Numbered from the stretch's first letter, positions 18,904-31,179 are shown. The stretch is 48,450 bases of DNA from Bradyrhizobium pachyrhizi (GCF_001189245.1 NZ_LFIQ01000035.1:60343-108792); one strand, 5' to 3'. Numbers and translations are program-made. Notes: generated by a model from the letters alone, not told the origin.

Positions 18904-21546
18904 CTACTGCGCGCCGAGCGTCTTCATCGCCGACTTGATCGACGACGCCGCGTCCTCGTAGCCATCCCAGGCCTTCGTCTTCGCGAGCAAGGCCGGCACA
19001 GTGCGCAGCGTGAATTTCTTCGGATCGAGATCACCGCGCAGCTGCGACCAGGTCAGCGGCATCGACACCGTCGCCCCCGGACGCGCCCGCGGCGACAACA
19101 CCGCGACTGCCGTCGACATCCTGTCGTTGCGCAAATAGTCGAGGAAGATCTTTCCCGTGCGCTTGGCCTTGGACATGTTGATCAGATAGCGCTCGGGATC
19201 GTCCTGCGCCATCCACTGGCAGATCGCCTGCGCGAACGCCTTGGCCTCCTTCCACGTCACCTTGTCCCTGCTGCCTGCGAGCAGCGGCGTGACGACGTGC
19301 AGACCCTTGCCGCCGGTGGTCTTGCAGAAGCTTTCGAGGCCGACCGCGGTCAGCCGTTGCCGCATATCCTTGGCGGCGTCGATCACGTCGGTGAACGCGA
19401 CATCGGGCGCGGGATCGAGATCGAACACCAGCCGGCCCGGCGTGTCATAGGCATCCGGCGCGCAATTCCAGGGATGCAGTTCGAGGCCGCCGAGCTGCGC
19501 GACCGCCGCCAGGCCCTCGATCTGGTCGATCTGCAAATAGGGTTTGCGGTCGCCCGAGACCTTCGCAAGCTTGAGCAATTTTGATGTGCCGGCCATCGCA
19601 TGGCGCTGGAAGAAGGTCTCGCCCTTGATGCCGTCGGGCGCACGCACGATCGAGCACGGCCGGCCCTTGAGATAGGAAATCATCCATTCGCCAACCGCCT
19701 CGAAATAGTTCGCGAGGTCGAGCTTGGTCACCGGCTCGCCATCGCCCGCATCAGGCCACAGCGCCTTGTCCGGGTGCGAGATGACGACACCCATCACCTC
19801 GCTGGACGCCTTCCCGGCGCCCTTCTTCGCCACGCCCTTGGCCATCGGCTTCACCACTTTGGTTACAACCGGCCGCTCGGCCTCGACCTCGTGCGCCGGC
19901 TTGTCCTGGCGCAGGCCCTTGAAGGCGGCCTGGCGGATATTGCCGGCGTCGGTCCAGCCGGCGAACTCGATCTCGGCGACCAGCTCCGGCTTGAGCCAGT
20001 GCACGTCGCGGGTCTTCTTCGGCGCGTCCTTGCCGCCGAACGGGCTCTTGTCCGCCTCCGCCGCCTTCAGCGCCGGCATGATGCGGCGGACCGTGTCCTG
20101 GCCGAAGCCGGTGCCGACGATGCCGACAAAAGCCAGATGATCGCCGCGATAGACGCCCGCCATCAGCGAGCGGAATTTGCCATTGGTGGTCTTCCAGCCG
20201 CCGAGCACCACCTCATGGCCGGCGCGGATTTTTGCCTTGGTCCAGTCGTCGGAGCGGCCGGAACGATAGGCACCGTCGAGCCGCTTGGAGACGATGCCCT
20301 CGAGGCCGAGCTTGCGCGCGGATTCGAGCACCGCCTCGCCGCGCTGCTCGAAATGTTCGACATAGCGGATCAGGAGGTTCTTGCCCTTGCGCGCCGCGAG
20401 CAACTGCTTCAGCCGCGTCTTGCGCTCGGCGAGCGGCAGCGGGCGCAGGTCTTCGATGCCGGCGAACAGCAGGTCGAAGGCGTAGAAGATCAGCCGATCC
20501 GTCTTGCCGTCGGAGAGCGCAGCCTGCAGCGTCGAAAAATGCGGCGTGCCGTTCTTGTCGAGCGCGACGATCTCGCCATCGATCAGCGCGTCGGGCAGCT
20601 TCGAAGCCTCCTTCACGATCGCGGCGAACTTGGCGGTCCAGTCGAGCCCCTTGCGCGTCTTCAGCACGGCCTCGCCGTCTTCGACGCGGAGCTGCACGCG
20701 GTAGCCGTCGAACTTGATCTCGTGGCACCAGCCCGTGCCATTGGGTGGAGACTCCACCGCGGCGCAGAGCTGCGGCGCGACGAAATCGGGCATCTCCGAT
20801 ACCTGCTTCGGTTTCGCCTGCCGCGCCACTTTCAGCCGGTCCTTGGGCGCCGGCGCCTTGGTCCTGGCGCGCGCGTCCGCAGCCATGCCGTGGTTGGACT
20901 GCCAAACCGCGTCCGCCTTGGCCTTGCCGTTGCCCTTGGCCAGCATGAACGGCTTGGGCGCCCGGCCCTTGCCGGCCGCGATCTGCGCCATCGAGCGTCC
21001 GGAAGCGACCGAACGGTCCTCGTCGAGGACCTCCTCGCCGTTGCCGTCAACGGCATATTCGTCGCGGTGCTTGATCAGGAGCCAGTTGGTGCGCTTGCCG
21101 CCAAAGCGGTCGCCCTTCATCCGCACCAGTACCCAGCTGCCGTGCAGCTTGTCGCCCTCAAGCGTGAACTTCAGGTCGCCCTTCTTGAAGCCGCGCTCGG
21201 GATCGTCCGATTCCCAGGTGCCGCGATCCCACAGTTGCACCGTGCCGCCGCCATACTGGCCTTCGGGAATGGTGCCTTCGAAATCGCCATAGTCGAGCGG
21301 ATGATCCTCGACCTCCACCGCCAGCCGCTTGTCATGCGGATCGAGCGACGGCCCGCGCGTCACCGCCCAGGACTTGAAGACGCCGTCGAATTCGAGCCGC
21401 AGATCGTAATGCAACCGCGTCGCGTCGTGCTTCTGGATGACGAAGCGCCGCTGCTTGCTGGGTGCGACCTTGACGTCGCCTGACGGCTCGCTGGTCTTCT
21501 CGAAGTCGCGCTTCTTGCGATAGGTGGACAGGTTTCTCAGCGACAC
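18904..21546 (-). CDS. ligD: NHEJ DNA ligase D (phosphoesterase - ligase - polymerase)
   Basis: 880 residues from GTG at 21546, with GAGG six bases before it; a TTG nine codons upstream is an alternative. Domain order: 3'-phosphoesterase at about residues 30-180 ([33 protein letters not shown]); ATP-dependent ligase at about 240-550, with the AMP-accepting Lys278 in EIKFDGYR; and a C-terminal primase-like polymerase with [25 protein letters not shown] carrying the metal-binding DxD. LigD processes, fills and seals double-strand breaks held by Ku. It is divergent from ku across 115 bases, the usual pairing. Confidence 0.95.
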   Translation of the reverse strand: MSLRNLSTYRKKRDFEKTSEPSGDVKVAPSKQRRFVIQKHDATRLHYDLRLEFDGVFKSWAVTRGPSLDPHDKRLAVEVEDHPLDYGDFEGTIPEGQYGGGTVQLWDRGTWESDDPERGFKKGDLKFTLEGDKLHGSWVLVRMKGDRFGGKRTNWLLIKHRDEYAVDGNGEEVLDEDRSVASGRSMAQIAAGKGRAPKPFMLAKGNGKAKADAVWQSNHGMAADARARTKAPAPKDRLKVARQAKPKQVSEMPDFVAPQLCAAVESPPNGTGWCHEIKFDGYRVQLRVEDGEAVLKTRKGLDWTAKFAAIVKEASKLPDALIDGEIVALDKNGTPHFSTLQAALSDGKTDRLIFYAFDLLFAGIEDLRPLPLAERKTRLKQLLAARKGKNLLIRYVEHFEQRGEAVLESARKLGLEGIVSKRLDGAYRSGRSDDWTKAKIRAGHEVVLGGWKTTNGKFRSLMAGVYRGDHLAFVGIVGTGFGQDTVRRIMPALKAAEADKSPFGGKDAPKKTRDVHWLKPELVAEIEFAGWTDAGNIRQAAFKGLRQDKPAHEVEAERPVVTKVVKPMAKGVAKKGAGKASSEVMGVVISHPDKALWPDAGDGEPVTKLDLANYFEAVGEWMISYLKGRPCSIVRAPDGIKGETFFQRHAMAGTSKLLKLAKVSGDRKPYLQIDQIEGLAAVAQLGGLELHPWNCAPDAYDTPGRLVFDLDPAPDVAFTDVIDAAKDMRQRLTAVGLESFCKTTGGKGLHVVTPLLAGSRDKVTWKEAKAFAQAICQWMAQDDPERYLINMSKAKRTGKIFLDYLRNDRMSTAVAVLSPRARPGATVSMPLTWSQLRGDLDPKKFTLRTVPALLAKTKAWDGYEDAASSIKSAMKTLGAQ

Positions 21547-21603
21547 AACAAACCTCGGCAAACCTCGGCGCAAACGACGGCCGCCGCCTCCGTGCGGCCA
21601 TCA

Positions 21604-21628
21604 GGAACCAAAACCCACGGTATCCGTT
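21604..21628 (+). promoter_or_regulatory. EcfG-type (general stress sigma) promoter of ku
   Basis: GGAAC (21604-21608), exactly 16 bases, then CGTT (21625-21628): a perfect match to the EcfG/RpoE2 consensus. The CGTT ends 33 bases before the ku ATG. The position, spacing and orientation all fit a real promoter. Confidence 0.75.
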
Positions 21629-21661
21629 CAAGTTCCAAACTCAAGCTGTTTGGAGGCGATC

Positions 21662-22549
21662 ATGGCCGCTCCTCGCGCCTACTGGAAAGGCACGCTCAAG
21701 CTCTCGCTGGTGTCATGTCCGGTGGCGCTCTACCCGGCCTCGACCGCGGTCGAGAAGACCCGCTTCCACATGATCAACCGCGAGACCGGCAACCGGCTGA
21801 AGCAGCAGATGGTCGATACCGAGACCGGCGACGTTGTCGAGGGCGACCAGAAGGGCCGCGGCTACGAGGTCAGCAAGGGCAAATATGTCGAGATCGAGAA
21901 GGACGAGCTCGAAGCGGTCCAGATCGAGAGCAACCATACCATCGACATCGACAGCTTCGTGCCCGAGGGCGAGATCGACAAGCGCTATCTCGACCACCCC
22001 TACTACATCAGGCCCGACGGCAAGGCCGGCGTCGACGCGTTCGCGGTGATCCGCGACGCCATGAAGGATCAGGACCGCGTCGCGCTGGCGCGGATCGTGC
22101 TGACCAACCGCGAGCATGTGATCGCGATCGAGCCGCTCGACAAGGGCATGCTCGGCACCACCCTGCGCTACCCCTACGAGCTGCGCGACGCCGACGATTA
22201 TTTCGACGACATCAAGAGCCCGAAGGTCACGAAAGACATGATCGAGCTCGCCGGCCATATCCTCGACAGCAAGGCCGCGCATTTCGATCCGTCGAAATTC
22301 AAGGACGAGTATGAGTCCGCACTGAAGGCCCTGGTCCGCCGCAAGGCCGCCGGCAAGCCGATCAAGGCCGCCGAGCGCGAGGAGAAGCCAAGCAACGTGG
22401 TGAGCCTGATGGACGCCCTGCAGCAGAGCCTCAAGGGCGGCAAGAGCGGCGCAAGGCGCTCGCGCTCCACCGCGCGCCGCCCGACCTCGCATCGCCGCGC
22501 CGCCAAGAAAACGCACAGGTCAAACGCGCGGCGACGCAAGGCGGGGTGA
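21662..22549 (+). CDS. ku: Non-homologous end-joining protein Ku
   Basis: 295 residues from ATG at 21662 with GGAGG six bases upstream. It begins MAAPRAYWKGTLKLSLVSCP, the standard bacterial Ku start, and continues through the Ku70/Ku80 beta-barrel (ETGNRLKQQMVD, RYLDHPYYIRPDGKAG, LRYPYELRDADDYF). The last 60 or so residues are rich in Lys and Arg, a C-terminal extension thought to bind DNA and LigD in other bacterial Ku proteins. Ku threads onto broken DNA ends as a homodimer and recruits LigD. The perfect EcfG promoter implies stress-phase expression. Confidence 0.96.
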   Translation: MAAPRAYWKGTLKLSLVSCPVALYPASTAVEKTRFHMINRETGNRLKQQMVDTETGDVVEGDQKGRGYEVSKGKYVEIEKDELEAVQIESNHTIDIDSFVPEGEIDKRYLDHPYYIRPDGKAGVDAFAVIRDAMKDQDRVALARIVLTNREHVIAIEPLDKGMLGTTLRYPYELRDADDYFDDIKSPKVTKDMIELAGHILDSKAAHFDPSKFKDEYESALKALVRRKAAGKPIKAAEREEKPSNVVSLMDALQQSLKGGKSGARRSRSTARRPTSHRRAAKKTHRSNARRRKAG

Positions 22550-22561
22550 GGCAAATTTCAC

Positions 22562-22640
22562 TCGTCATGCCCGGGCTTGCCCGGGCATCCATCGACTTGG
22601 TCAGAACGACGTGGATGGCCGGGTCAAGCCCGGCCGTTAC
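22562..22640. repeat. Palindromic intergenic repeat between ku and the DUF6496 gene
   Basis: Two GC-rich hairpins: ATGCCCGGGC paired with GCCCGGGCAT (22567-22588) and GGCCGGG/CCCGGCC (22617-22635). They are joined by CATCCA/TGGATG outer pairing. The element separates two convergent genes and could end transcription from both sides. The layout is similar to the element at 18768-18870, but the sequence is a different subtype. Confidence 0.7.
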
Positions 22641-22658
22641 GAAGCAGGCAGCCTAACC

Positions 22659-22898
22659 CTACTTCTTCTTCGAGCTCTTCCGCTTCTTGGCTGTCTTGCG
22701 CTTCTTCGCCGTCTTCTTGGACGACTTCTTCGGGACCTTCCTGCCCTTGGCGCGCGCCTCGGACAGACCGATCGCGATCGCCTGCTTGCGGCTCTTCACC
22801 TTCTTCTTGGAACGGCCGCTGCGCAGCGTGCCGGCCTTGCGTTTCTTCATCGCGCCCTCGACATCGCGCGATGCCTTCCGCGAATATTTCCTTGCCAT
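22659..22898 (-). CDS. DUF6496 family lysine-rich small basic protein
   Basis: 79 residues, ATG at 22898 with GGGAGA upstream. It begins MARKYSRKASRDVEGAMKKRK and contains TLRSGRSKKKVKSRKQAIAIGLSEAR, the hallmark of the DUF6496 group. It ends in a histone H1-like run of Lys, Ser and Arg. Such proteins probably bind nucleic acid, but I know of no tested function. It sits next to ku, a frequent neighbourhood for small basic proteins. A GGAAC lies 46 bases upstream, but the -10 (GATT) does not match the EcfG consensus well. Confidence 0.75.
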   Translation of the reverse strand: MARKYSRKASRDVEGAMKKRKAGTLRSGRSKKKVKSRKQAIAIGLSEARAKGRKVPKKSSKKTAKKRKTAKKRKSSKKK

Positions 22899-22982
22899 GG
22901 TTTCTCTCCCGGTGAGGGAAAGTAATCCTCGCCGCGAGCAATGGTTCCAGATCGCGGGTTGTGAGCCGTCCGGCGCTTGTGC

Positions 22983-23672
22983 CTAGTCCGCCGCGCGCAG
23001 CCGATAGCCGATGCCGGTCTCGGTCAGCACGAATTGCGGACGCTCCGGGTCGGCCTCGATCTTCTGGCGAAGCTGGCGCACATAGACGCGCAGATATTGC
23101 GCGTCGGTCAGTTCGTCCCACAATTCCTTCAAGAGGAAGCGGTGGGTCAGCACCTTGCCGGCATGCTGAACCAGCACGCGCAACAGGTCATATTCCTTCG
23201 GCGATAGCTTGATCTCCCTGTCGCCGACCTTGACGATCCGGCGCACCAGGTCGACCGAGAGATCGCCGGAGCGGAACACCGGCCGCTCGCCCTGCACCTG
23301 CAACTGGTGCCGCAGCGCCGCGCGCAGCCGCGCCAGCAATTCGTCCATGCCGAACGGCTTGGTCAGGTAGTCGTCGGCGCCGAGGTCGAGCGCCTGCACC
23401 TTGCCGGCCTCGTCGCCGCGGCTCGACAGCACCACGATCGGGACGCTCTCGTTGCGGCCGCGGATCATGCGCAGGAGGTCATGGCCCTGGATGTCGGGCA
23501 ATCCGAGGTCGAGGATGATCAGCGCGGGTCCCTCACCCAGCATCTCCAGCGCCAGCTTGCCGTTGGATGCCTCGAGGATGTCATAGCCCTGCGTACTCAG
23601 CCCCATCCGCAGCAGCTTGCGGATCGGCGGCTCGTCGTCGATGACCAGGACCTTGATCGGCGTCGCGTTCAT
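22983..23672 (-). CDS. kdpE: Response regulator KdpE
   Basis: 229 residues, ATG at 23672 overlapping the kdpD stop codon (ATGA). The N-terminal receiver domain has the acidic pair IDDE at 11-14, the phosphoacceptor Asp55 in ILDLGLPD, and a conserved Lys in YLTKPFG. The C-terminal winged-helix (OmpR type) domain includes KLSPKEYDLLRVLV and RVYVRQLRQKIE. It is phosphorylated by KdpD and activates kdp transcription under potassium limitation or osmotic stress. It is last in the leftward kdp operon. Confidence 0.95.
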   Translation of the reverse strand: MNATPIKVLVIDDEPPIRKLLRMGLSTQGYDILEASNGKLALEMLGEGPALIILDLGLPDIQGHDLLRMIRGRNESVPIVVLSSRGDEAGKVQALDLGADDYLTKPFGMDELLARLRAALRHQLQVQGERPVFRSGDLSVDLVRRIVKVGDREIKLSPKEYDLLRVLVQHAGKVLTHRFLLKELWDELTDAQYLRVYVRQLRQKIEADPERPQFVLTETGIGYRLRAAD

Positions 23673-26380
23673 GCAGCAGTGTCCAGCGCGTTGGTGTCGG
23701 CGGGGATCGGCAGGCGGATGGTGATGACGGCGCCGCTACGGTCGGCGCGGTTGGCCGCCGCGATCGTGCCGCGCATCGCCTCGACGAAGCCGCGCGAGAT
23801 CGCAAGCCCAAGGCCGGTGCCGGGACGGACATGATCGCCCTTCTCGGCGCGATAGAATTTGTCGAACACGCTTTCGAGCTCGGCCGCGGGAATCCCGTTG
23901 CCTTCGTCGAGGATCTGCAGCGCGATGGTGTCGCGATCGCGCGCGCCGCGGATCGAGATCGTGGTGTCCGACGGGGCGTATTTGGCGGCGTTATCGAGCA
24001 GGTTGAACAGCACCTGCTCGAACAGCACGGCGTCGAGCTCCAGCATCGGCAGGTCGGCCGCGAGCTCCAGCGATACCCGGTGATGCACCAGGATCTTGCC
24101 CGCCCGGCGCAGCGCGCTGCCGACGATCTCGCCGACATCGTGCCGCGCCGTGTTCGGCACGATCGCGCCGGATTCCAGCTTGGTCATGTCGAGCAGATTG
24201 GCGATAAACCGATTCAACCGCTCGGACTCGTCGATCACGGTGGCGAGCAGATCGTGCTTCTGCGCATCGCTCAGGTTGGCGCCGAGGTCGCGCAGCGCCG
24301 AGGCCGAGCCGAGCACCGAGGCCAGCGGCGTCTTGAGATCGTGCGAGATCGAGGTCAGGAGCGCGCCGCGCAGCCGGTCGGATTCCACCGTGCGCTTGAC
24401 GCGATCCATGTCCTCGACCAGCAGCACGCGCTCGATCGCCAGCGCGCCCTGGTCGACCAGCGCATCGAGCAGCCGGCGTTGGTCCGGCGTCAAGAGCGGC
24501 CCGGTGCGGTCGTCGTCGATGCCGATCACCCCGATCGGACCGCGGCCGGTGCGCATCGGCAGGAACAGCCGTTTTCCGCCCGGCAGCGTATCCGAGCCGC
24601 GGCCGGCCGGGCGATCATTGCCCCAGGCCCAGTTGGCCGCGGCGAGATCGGCCTGGTCGAGCTGATCCTCCGGGGGATAGCCGCTCTTGACGGTCAGCAT
24701 CCCGTCCTCCGGCAGCAGCAGCACCACGCGCACCTTGAGCATCAGCGCAATCTGGTAGGCGGTCGCCCACAGCACGTCGTCCAGCGTCGCGGTGCCGGCG
24801 AGCTTGCGGCTGAAGGCGTAGAGCGACTCGGTGGTGCGGACCCGGCTGATTGCGGTGTCGGCCTGGGTGCGCACCCGCGCCGCGACGTTGGAGACCAGGA
24901 GCGCGATCAGCATGAAGAAGAAGAACGCCGCGACATTGGTCGGGTCGGTGATGGTGAAGGTATAGACCGGCGGCAGGAAGAAGAAATTGTAGCACAGCGA
25001 GGCCGCGACGCTCGCCAGCAGCGACGGCCCGAGGCCGTAGCGCGCGGCGGCGCCGACCACGGCGGTGAGGAAGACGAGGTCGACATTCTCGATGCCGAAG
25101 AACGGCTGGATCAGCTTGGCCGCGCCGAGCCCGAGCGCCGCCAGCAGCAGCGCCATCAGATAGGGCCGCGGATTGAACGGCTCCTGCCGCTGCGCGGTCT
25201 GCACCGCCGCCTTGCCGACCGGCAGCTCGTCGCCGGCAATCACGTTGACGCTGATATTGCCGGCGCGGCGCACCAGATCGTGCACCACGGACCCATGCGT
25301 CAGCTCGAACCAGCGCGAGCGCGTCGACTTGCCGATGATGATCTGGGTGACGTTGTTGGCCTGGGCGAAATTGATGACGTCGTCTGCAATGCGGCGGCCG
25401 ACGCCTGGCAGCGTCAGCGCCTCGCCGCCGAGCGATTCCGCGAGCCGCATGGTGTCGGCCAGCCGGTCGCGCTGCTCGTCGGAAAGTTGCAGGCTGCGCC
25501 GCGTCTCGATGCTGACCGCGGTCCATTGCGCATGCAGCCGGTCGGCGAGGCGCTTGGTGTAGCGCACGAGGCCGGCCGCGCGCGGATCCTCGCTCAGGCA
25601 GACCAGGATGCGCTCGCCGGCGGCCCAGGGTCCGGCAATCGCATTGGCCTGCATATGGTTGAGCAGCTGCTCGTCGACCCGCTCGGCGGTACGGCGCAGC
25701 GCCAGCTCGCGCAGCGCGGTGAGATTGCCGGGCGAGAAATAGTGCTCCAGCGCCCGTTCGGCTTGTCTCGGTACATAGACCTTGCCCTCCTTCAGCCGCT
25801 GGATCAGATCGTCGGGCGTCAGGTCGATCAGCTCGATGGCATCGGCGCGATCGACCACCGAGTCGGGCACCGTCTCGCGCACCCGCACATGGGTGATCTG
25901 CGCGACGACGTCGTTGAGGCTCTCGATGTGCTGGATGTTGATCGCGGTGTAGACGTCGATGCCGTGCGACAGCAGTTCCTCGACGTCGAGGTAGCGCTTG
26001 GGATGCCGGCTGCCCGGTGCATTGGTATGGGCAAGCTCGTCGACCAGCGCGAGCTGCGGCCGCCGCGCGATCAATGCGTCGAGGTCCATCTCCTCGAGCG
26101 TCTGGTCGCGATAGGTTAGCCGCTTCCGCGGCAGCACCTCGAGGCCCTTCAGCAGCGTCTCGGTCTCGACCCGTCCGTGGGTTTCGACGACGCCGACCAC
26201 GACGTCGACGCCCGCCTTGAGGCGGGCGTGAGCACTCGAGAGCATCTCGTAGGTTTTGCCGACGCCGGGGGCGGCGCCGATGAAGATCTTCAGCCGTCCC
26301 GATCGATCGGTCTCCCGGCGCGCCGCCTCCAGCAGCGCATCCGGCGAGGGTCGTTTGTCAGGGTCGCGCTGATTGGCCAT
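23669..26380 (-). CDS. kdpD: Sensor histidine kinase KdpD
   Basis: 903 residues, ATG at 26380. The N-terminal KdpD domain carries Walker A GAAPGVGKT (35-43) and VDELAHTN. A universal-stress-protein-like domain follows (ILVCLSEDPRAAGLVRYTKRL). Four closely spaced membrane helices lie around residues 400-500 (PYLMALLLAALGLGAAKLI onward), then a GAF-like region. The kinase core has the phosphoacceptor His680 in SISHDLKTPLASVLGSA and an HATPase domain with DEGNGIP and GTGLGLAIS. It senses potassium and turgor status and phosphorylates KdpE. It starts 39 bases after kdpC. Confidence 0.96.
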   Translation of the reverse strand: MANQRDPDKRPSPDALLEAARRETDRSGRLKIFIGAAPGVGKTYEMLSSAHARLKAGVDVVVGVVETHGRVETETLLKGLEVLPRKRLTYRDQTLEEMDLDALIARRPQLALVDELAHTNAPGSRHPKRYLDVEELLSHGIDVYTAINIQHIESLNDVVAQITHVRVRETVPDSVVDRADAIELIDLTPDDLIQRLKEGKVYVPRQAERALEHYFSPGNLTALRELALRRTAERVDEQLLNHMQANAIAGPWAAGERILVCLSEDPRAAGLVRYTKRLADRLHAQWTAVSIETRRSLQLSDEQRDRLADTMRLAESLGGEALTLPGVGRRIADDVINFAQANNVTQIIIGKSTRSRWFELTHGSVVHDLVRRAGNISVNVIAGDELPVGKAAVQTAQRQEPFNPRPYLMALLLAALGLGAAKLIQPFFGIENVDLVFLTAVVGAAARYGLGPSLLASVAASLCYNFFFLPPVYTFTITDPTNVAAFFFFMLIALLVSNVAARVRTQADTAISRVRTTESLYAFSRKLAGTATLDDVLWATAYQIALMLKVRVVLLLPEDGMLTVKSGYPPEDQLDQADLAAANWAWGNDRPAGRGSDTLPGGKRLFLPMRTGRGPIGVIGIDDDRTGPLLTPDQRRLLDALVDQGALAIERVLLVEDMDRVKRTVESDRLRGALLTSISHDLKTPLASVLGSASALRDLGANLSDAQKHDLLATVIDESERLNRFIANLLDMTKLESGAIVPNTARHDVGEIVGSALRRAGKILVHHRVSLELAADLPMLELDAVLFEQVLFNLLDNAAKYAPSDTTISIRGARDRDTIALQILDEGNGIPAAELESVFDKFYRAEKGDHVRPGTGLGLAISRGFVEAMRGTIAAANRADRSGAVITIRLPIPADTNALDTAA

Positions 26381-26419
26381 ACCGCAATATAGTCATCCTG
26401 CGAGGGGCAGCCTACTCCC

Positions 26420-27025
26420 CTATTTCGGCTTTGCCGCGTCGAGCGCCAGGTTGAGCGCAAGAACGTTAACACGGGGCTCGCCGATCACGCCGGCGAAGCG
26501 GCCCTGCGTGTTCTGCGTCACCAGCTCGCGCACCGCGTCCTCGGACATGCTGCGCGCCTTGGCGACCCGCGGCACCTGGAACAGCGCGGCGTCCGGCGAG
26601 ATGTCCGGATCGAGCCCGCCGCCCGACGTTGTCACAAGATCGACCGGCACGCTGGCGGACGGGTTCTCCGCCTTCAGCTTCTCGACGTCCTCCTTGACCC
26701 GGTCGTTCAGCGCCTTGCTGGTCGGGCCGAGGTTGGAGCCGCCGGAGTTGGCCGCGTTGTAGGGCGCCGGCACGGTCTTGGAGGCATCGTTCGGATCGGG
26801 CGCGACCGTCGCCGACGGCCGGCCGTGGAAATATTTGTCCTCCTTGAACTCCTGCCCGATCAGGGCGGAGCCGATCACCTTGCCGTCCTGCTCGATCAGG
26901 CTGCCTTGCGCCTGCCGCGGGAAGATGACGCCGGCGATCCCGGTGATGGCGAGCGGATAGGCAAGGCCGGTGATCGCGGTCAGCAGGACCAGCACGAGGA
27001 TGGCGGGGCGGATTTCTCTCAACAT
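26420..27025 (-). CDS. kdpC: Potassium-transporting ATPase subunit C
   Basis: 201 residues, ATG at 27025 with AAGGAG eight bases upstream. One N-terminal membrane helix ([21 protein letters not shown]) is followed by a periplasmic domain with [17 protein letters not shown] and [10 protein letters not shown], all typical KdpC blocks. KdpC stabilises the KdpA-KdpB complex. The spacing to kdpB (12 bases) marks it as part of the same operon. Confidence 0.96.
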   Translation of the reverse strand: MLREIRPAILVLVLLTAITGLAYPLAITGIAGVIFPRQAQGSLIEQDGKVIGSALIGQEFKEDKYFHGRPSATVAPDPNDASKTVPAPYNAANSGGSNLGPTSKALNDRVKEDVEKLKAENPSASVPVDLVTTSGGGLDPDISPDAALFQVPRVAKARSMSEDAVRELVTQNTQGRFAGVIGEPRVNVLALNLALDAAKPK

Positions 27026-27037
27026 GATTGCGGCTCC

Positions 27038-29149
<2,112 letters not shown>

Positions 29150-29171
29150 GGTTGCACTCCGGACAATTCGA

Positions 29172-30875
29172 TCAGAACAGGGTGTTGGCGTTCATGGCGA
29201 GGTGCTCGACGATCGGCCCGAGCGCCAGCGCCGGGAAGAAGGTGAGACCGCCGATGATCAGGATCACGCCGATGACGAGGCCGACGAACAGCCCGCCGGT
29301 GGTCGGGAACGTGCCCGCCGAGGCCGGGATCGACTTCTTCTCGACCAGCGAACCCGCGATCGCCATCGCCGGCACGATCATGAAGAAGCGGCCGACGAAC
29401 ATCGCGGAAGCGAGCGTCAGATTGTAGAACAGGGTGTTGCCGGTGAGGCCCGCGAAGGCCGAGCCGTTATTGCCGGTGGCCGAGGTGAACGCGTACAGCA
29501 CCTCGGTGAAGCCGTGCGGGCCGGAGTTGGCCATCGAGGCCACCGCCGACGGCAGCACCACGCCGACCGCGGTCCAGCCGAGATACATCAGCGGCAGCAC
29601 CAGGATCGCGAGCATCGCCATCTTGACCTCGCGCGCCTCGATCTTCTTGCCGACATATTCCGGAGTGCGGCCGACCATCAGGCCGGCGACGAAGATCGCA
29701 AGCACGACGAACAGCAGCATGCCGTAGAAGCCGGCGCCGACGCCGCCGATGATGACCTCGCCGAGCTGCATGTTGATCAGCGGGATCATGCCGCCGAGCG
29801 CGGTGAAGCTGTCATGCATGGCATTGACCGCGCCGCAGGAGGCGGCAGTCGTGACGACGGCGAACAGCGAGGACGCGACGATGCCGAAGCGGAGCTCCTT
29901 GCCCTCCATGTTGCCGCCGGTGAGGCCGAGCGCGTGCAGCGCCGAGGTGCCGTTGGCTTCCGCCCAATAGGTCACAGTGACGCCGGCGACGAACAGGATG
30001 CCCATCACGGCGAAGATCGCCCAGCCCTGGCGTTCGTTGCCGACCATGCGGCCGAACACGTTGGTCATGGCGGCGCCGAGCGCGAAGATCGAGACCATCT
30101 GCACGAGGTTCGACAGCGCGGTCGGATTCTCGAACGGATGCGCGGCGTTGGCGTTGAAGAAGCCGCCGCCATTGGTGCCGAGCATCTTGATCGCGACCTG
30201 CGAGGCCACCGGCCCGAGCGCGATGGTCTGCTTGCCGCCCTCCAGCGTGGTGGCGTCGACATAGGCGCCAAGCGTCTGCGGCATGCCCTGCCAGACCAGG
30301 AACAGCGCGTAGACGACGCAGATCGGCAGCAGCACGTAGAGCGTGCAGCGCGTGACGTCGACCCAGAAATTGCCGACGGTGCGCATCGACGAGCGGGTGA
30401 AGCCGCGGATCAGCGCCATCGCCAGCGCGATGCCGGTCGCCGCCGACAGGAAGTTCTGGTGGGTCAGGCCGACCATCTGGACCAGATAGGACAGCGTGCT
30501 CTCGCCGCCGTAGTTCTGCCAGTTGGTGTTGGTGATGAAGGAGATCGCGGTGTTGAAGGAAAGGTCCTCGGCGACCGCCGATTGCCCGGCCGGATTGAAC
30601 GGCAGCACCGCCTGCAGCCGCATCAGGCCGTAGATGATGGCGAAGCCGCCGACATGGAACAGCAGCATGGCGACCGTATAGGTCAGCCAGTGTTGCTCAC
30701 GGCGCTCGTCGACGCCGCCGACCCAGTAGATGCCGCGCTCGACCGGGCGCAGCACGGGCGACAGGAAGGTGCGCTCGCCGTTGAACACGCGGGTCATGTA
30801 CCAGCCGAGCGGTTTGACCAGCGCGGCAACGATCGCGCAGAACAGAATAATTTGAATCCAGCCGATGACGGTCAT
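29172..30875 (-). CDS. kdpA: Potassium-transporting ATPase subunit A
   Basis: 567 residues, ATG at 30875. It has about ten hydrophobic segments and the potassium selectivity signatures of the KdpA/Trk superfamily, including [14 protein letters not shown] and [20 protein letters not shown]. It is the ion-conducting subunit of the Kdp pump. Its ribosome site (AAAGG) lies inside the end of a 34-codon ORF whose stop is only four bases before the kdpA start, so translation is probably coupled. Confidence 0.96.
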   Translation of the reverse strand: MTVIGWIQIILFCAIVAALVKPLGWYMTRVFNGERTFLSPVLRPVERGIYWVGGVDERREQHWLTYTVAMLLFHVGGFAIIYGLMRLQAVLPFNPAGQSAVAEDLSFNTAISFITNTNWQNYGGESTLSYLVQMVGLTHQNFLSAATGIALAMALIRGFTRSSMRTVGNFWVDVTRCTLYVLLPICVVYALFLVWQGMPQTLGAYVDATTLEGGKQTIALGPVASQVAIKMLGTNGGGFFNANAAHPFENPTALSNLVQMVSIFALGAAMTNVFGRMVGNERQGWAIFAVMGILFVAGVTVTYWAEANGTSALHALGLTGGNMEGKELRFGIVASSLFAVVTTAASCGAVNAMHDSFTALGGMIPLINMQLGEVIIGGVGAGFYGMLLFVVLAIFVAGLMVGRTPEYVGKKIEAREVKMAMLAILVLPLMYLGWTAVGVVLPSAVASMANSGPHGFTEVLYAFTSATGNNGSAFAGLTGNTLFYNLTLASAMFVGRFFMIVPAMAIAGSLVEKKSIPASAGTFPTTGGLFVGLVIGVILIIGGLTFFPALALGPIVEHLAMNANTLF

Positions 30876-30879
30876 TGCG

Positions 30880-30984
30880 TCAAACCTTTCGAATGGGAGC
30901 GAAGCGCAGCATCGACGCGAACAAGCCGAGCAACAGCCCGGTTAGCACCGCGTCGGCTAACAGAATTGTGCAAAGCGTTGACAT
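30880..30984 (-). CDS. Putative 34-residue membrane peptide between kdpF and kdpA
   Basis: Open frame of 34 codons, ATG at 30984, ending TGA four bases before the kdpA start. It begins [20 protein letters not shown] and continues as one hydrophobic helix ending in a basic tail (RKV). A weak AGGCGG precedes it, just after the kdpF stop. Its position, single-helix design and overlap with the kdpA ribosome site argue that it is translated and couples kdpF to kdpA. It is not KdpF, which is recognisable immediately upstream. No named family comes to mind. Confidence 0.5.
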   Translation of the reverse strand: MSTLCTILLADAVLTGLLLGLFASMLRFAPIRKV

Positions 30985-30994
30985 CGCGGGCCGC

Positions 30995-31084
30995 CTAGAA
31001 GCGTTCGGGCCGCAGCAATGCGTAAGTGAGGTAGAACAGCAGGCCGAGCGAGACGAGGCCGGCGAGCGAGTAATCGAAGATCAT
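30995..31084 (-). CDS. kdpF: KdpF, small subunit of the Kdp potassium pump
   Basis: 29 residues, ATG at 31084 and TAG at 30995. It begins MIFDYSLAGLVSLGLLFYL and ends YALLRPERF, the characteristic KdpF pattern of one membrane helix and a (V/L)RPE(R/K)F tail. KdpF sits at the KdpA interface and stabilises the complex in E. coli. It is too short for most gene callers. It lies between two other tiny ORFs. Confidence 0.85.
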   Translation of the reverse strand: MIFDYSLAGLVSLGLLFYLTYALLRPERF

Positions 31085-31095
31085 CGCCGCCTCCC

Positions 31096-31179
31096 CTATA
31101 GCCGTTCGCAGGCGTAGGCGTAGCCGATGCCGGCCGCAAAGAAGCCGACCGCAAGCGCCGCCATGAGAATGTCCATCAT
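31096..31179 (-). CDS. Putative 27-residue membrane peptide at the head of the kdp operon
   Basis: 27 codons, ATG at 31179 (second ATG at 31176) with GGAG six bases upstream, stop TAG at 31096. It begins MMDILMAALAVGFFAAGIGY and ends YACERL. It is a single hydrophobic helix followed by a short Cys-Glu-Arg-Leu tail. I recall similar unnamed peptides ending C(D/E)RL before kdp genes in other bacteria, but cannot check this here. It would be the first translated gene of the operon, 11 bases before kdpF. Confidence 0.6.
   Translation of the reverse strand: MMDILMAALAVGFFAAGIGYAYACERL

Noticed and set aside
22923..22948. GGAAC-like EcfG promoter before the DUF6496 gene
   Set aside because: The -10 element at the right spacing is GATT or ATTA, two or more mismatches. 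Too weak to call.
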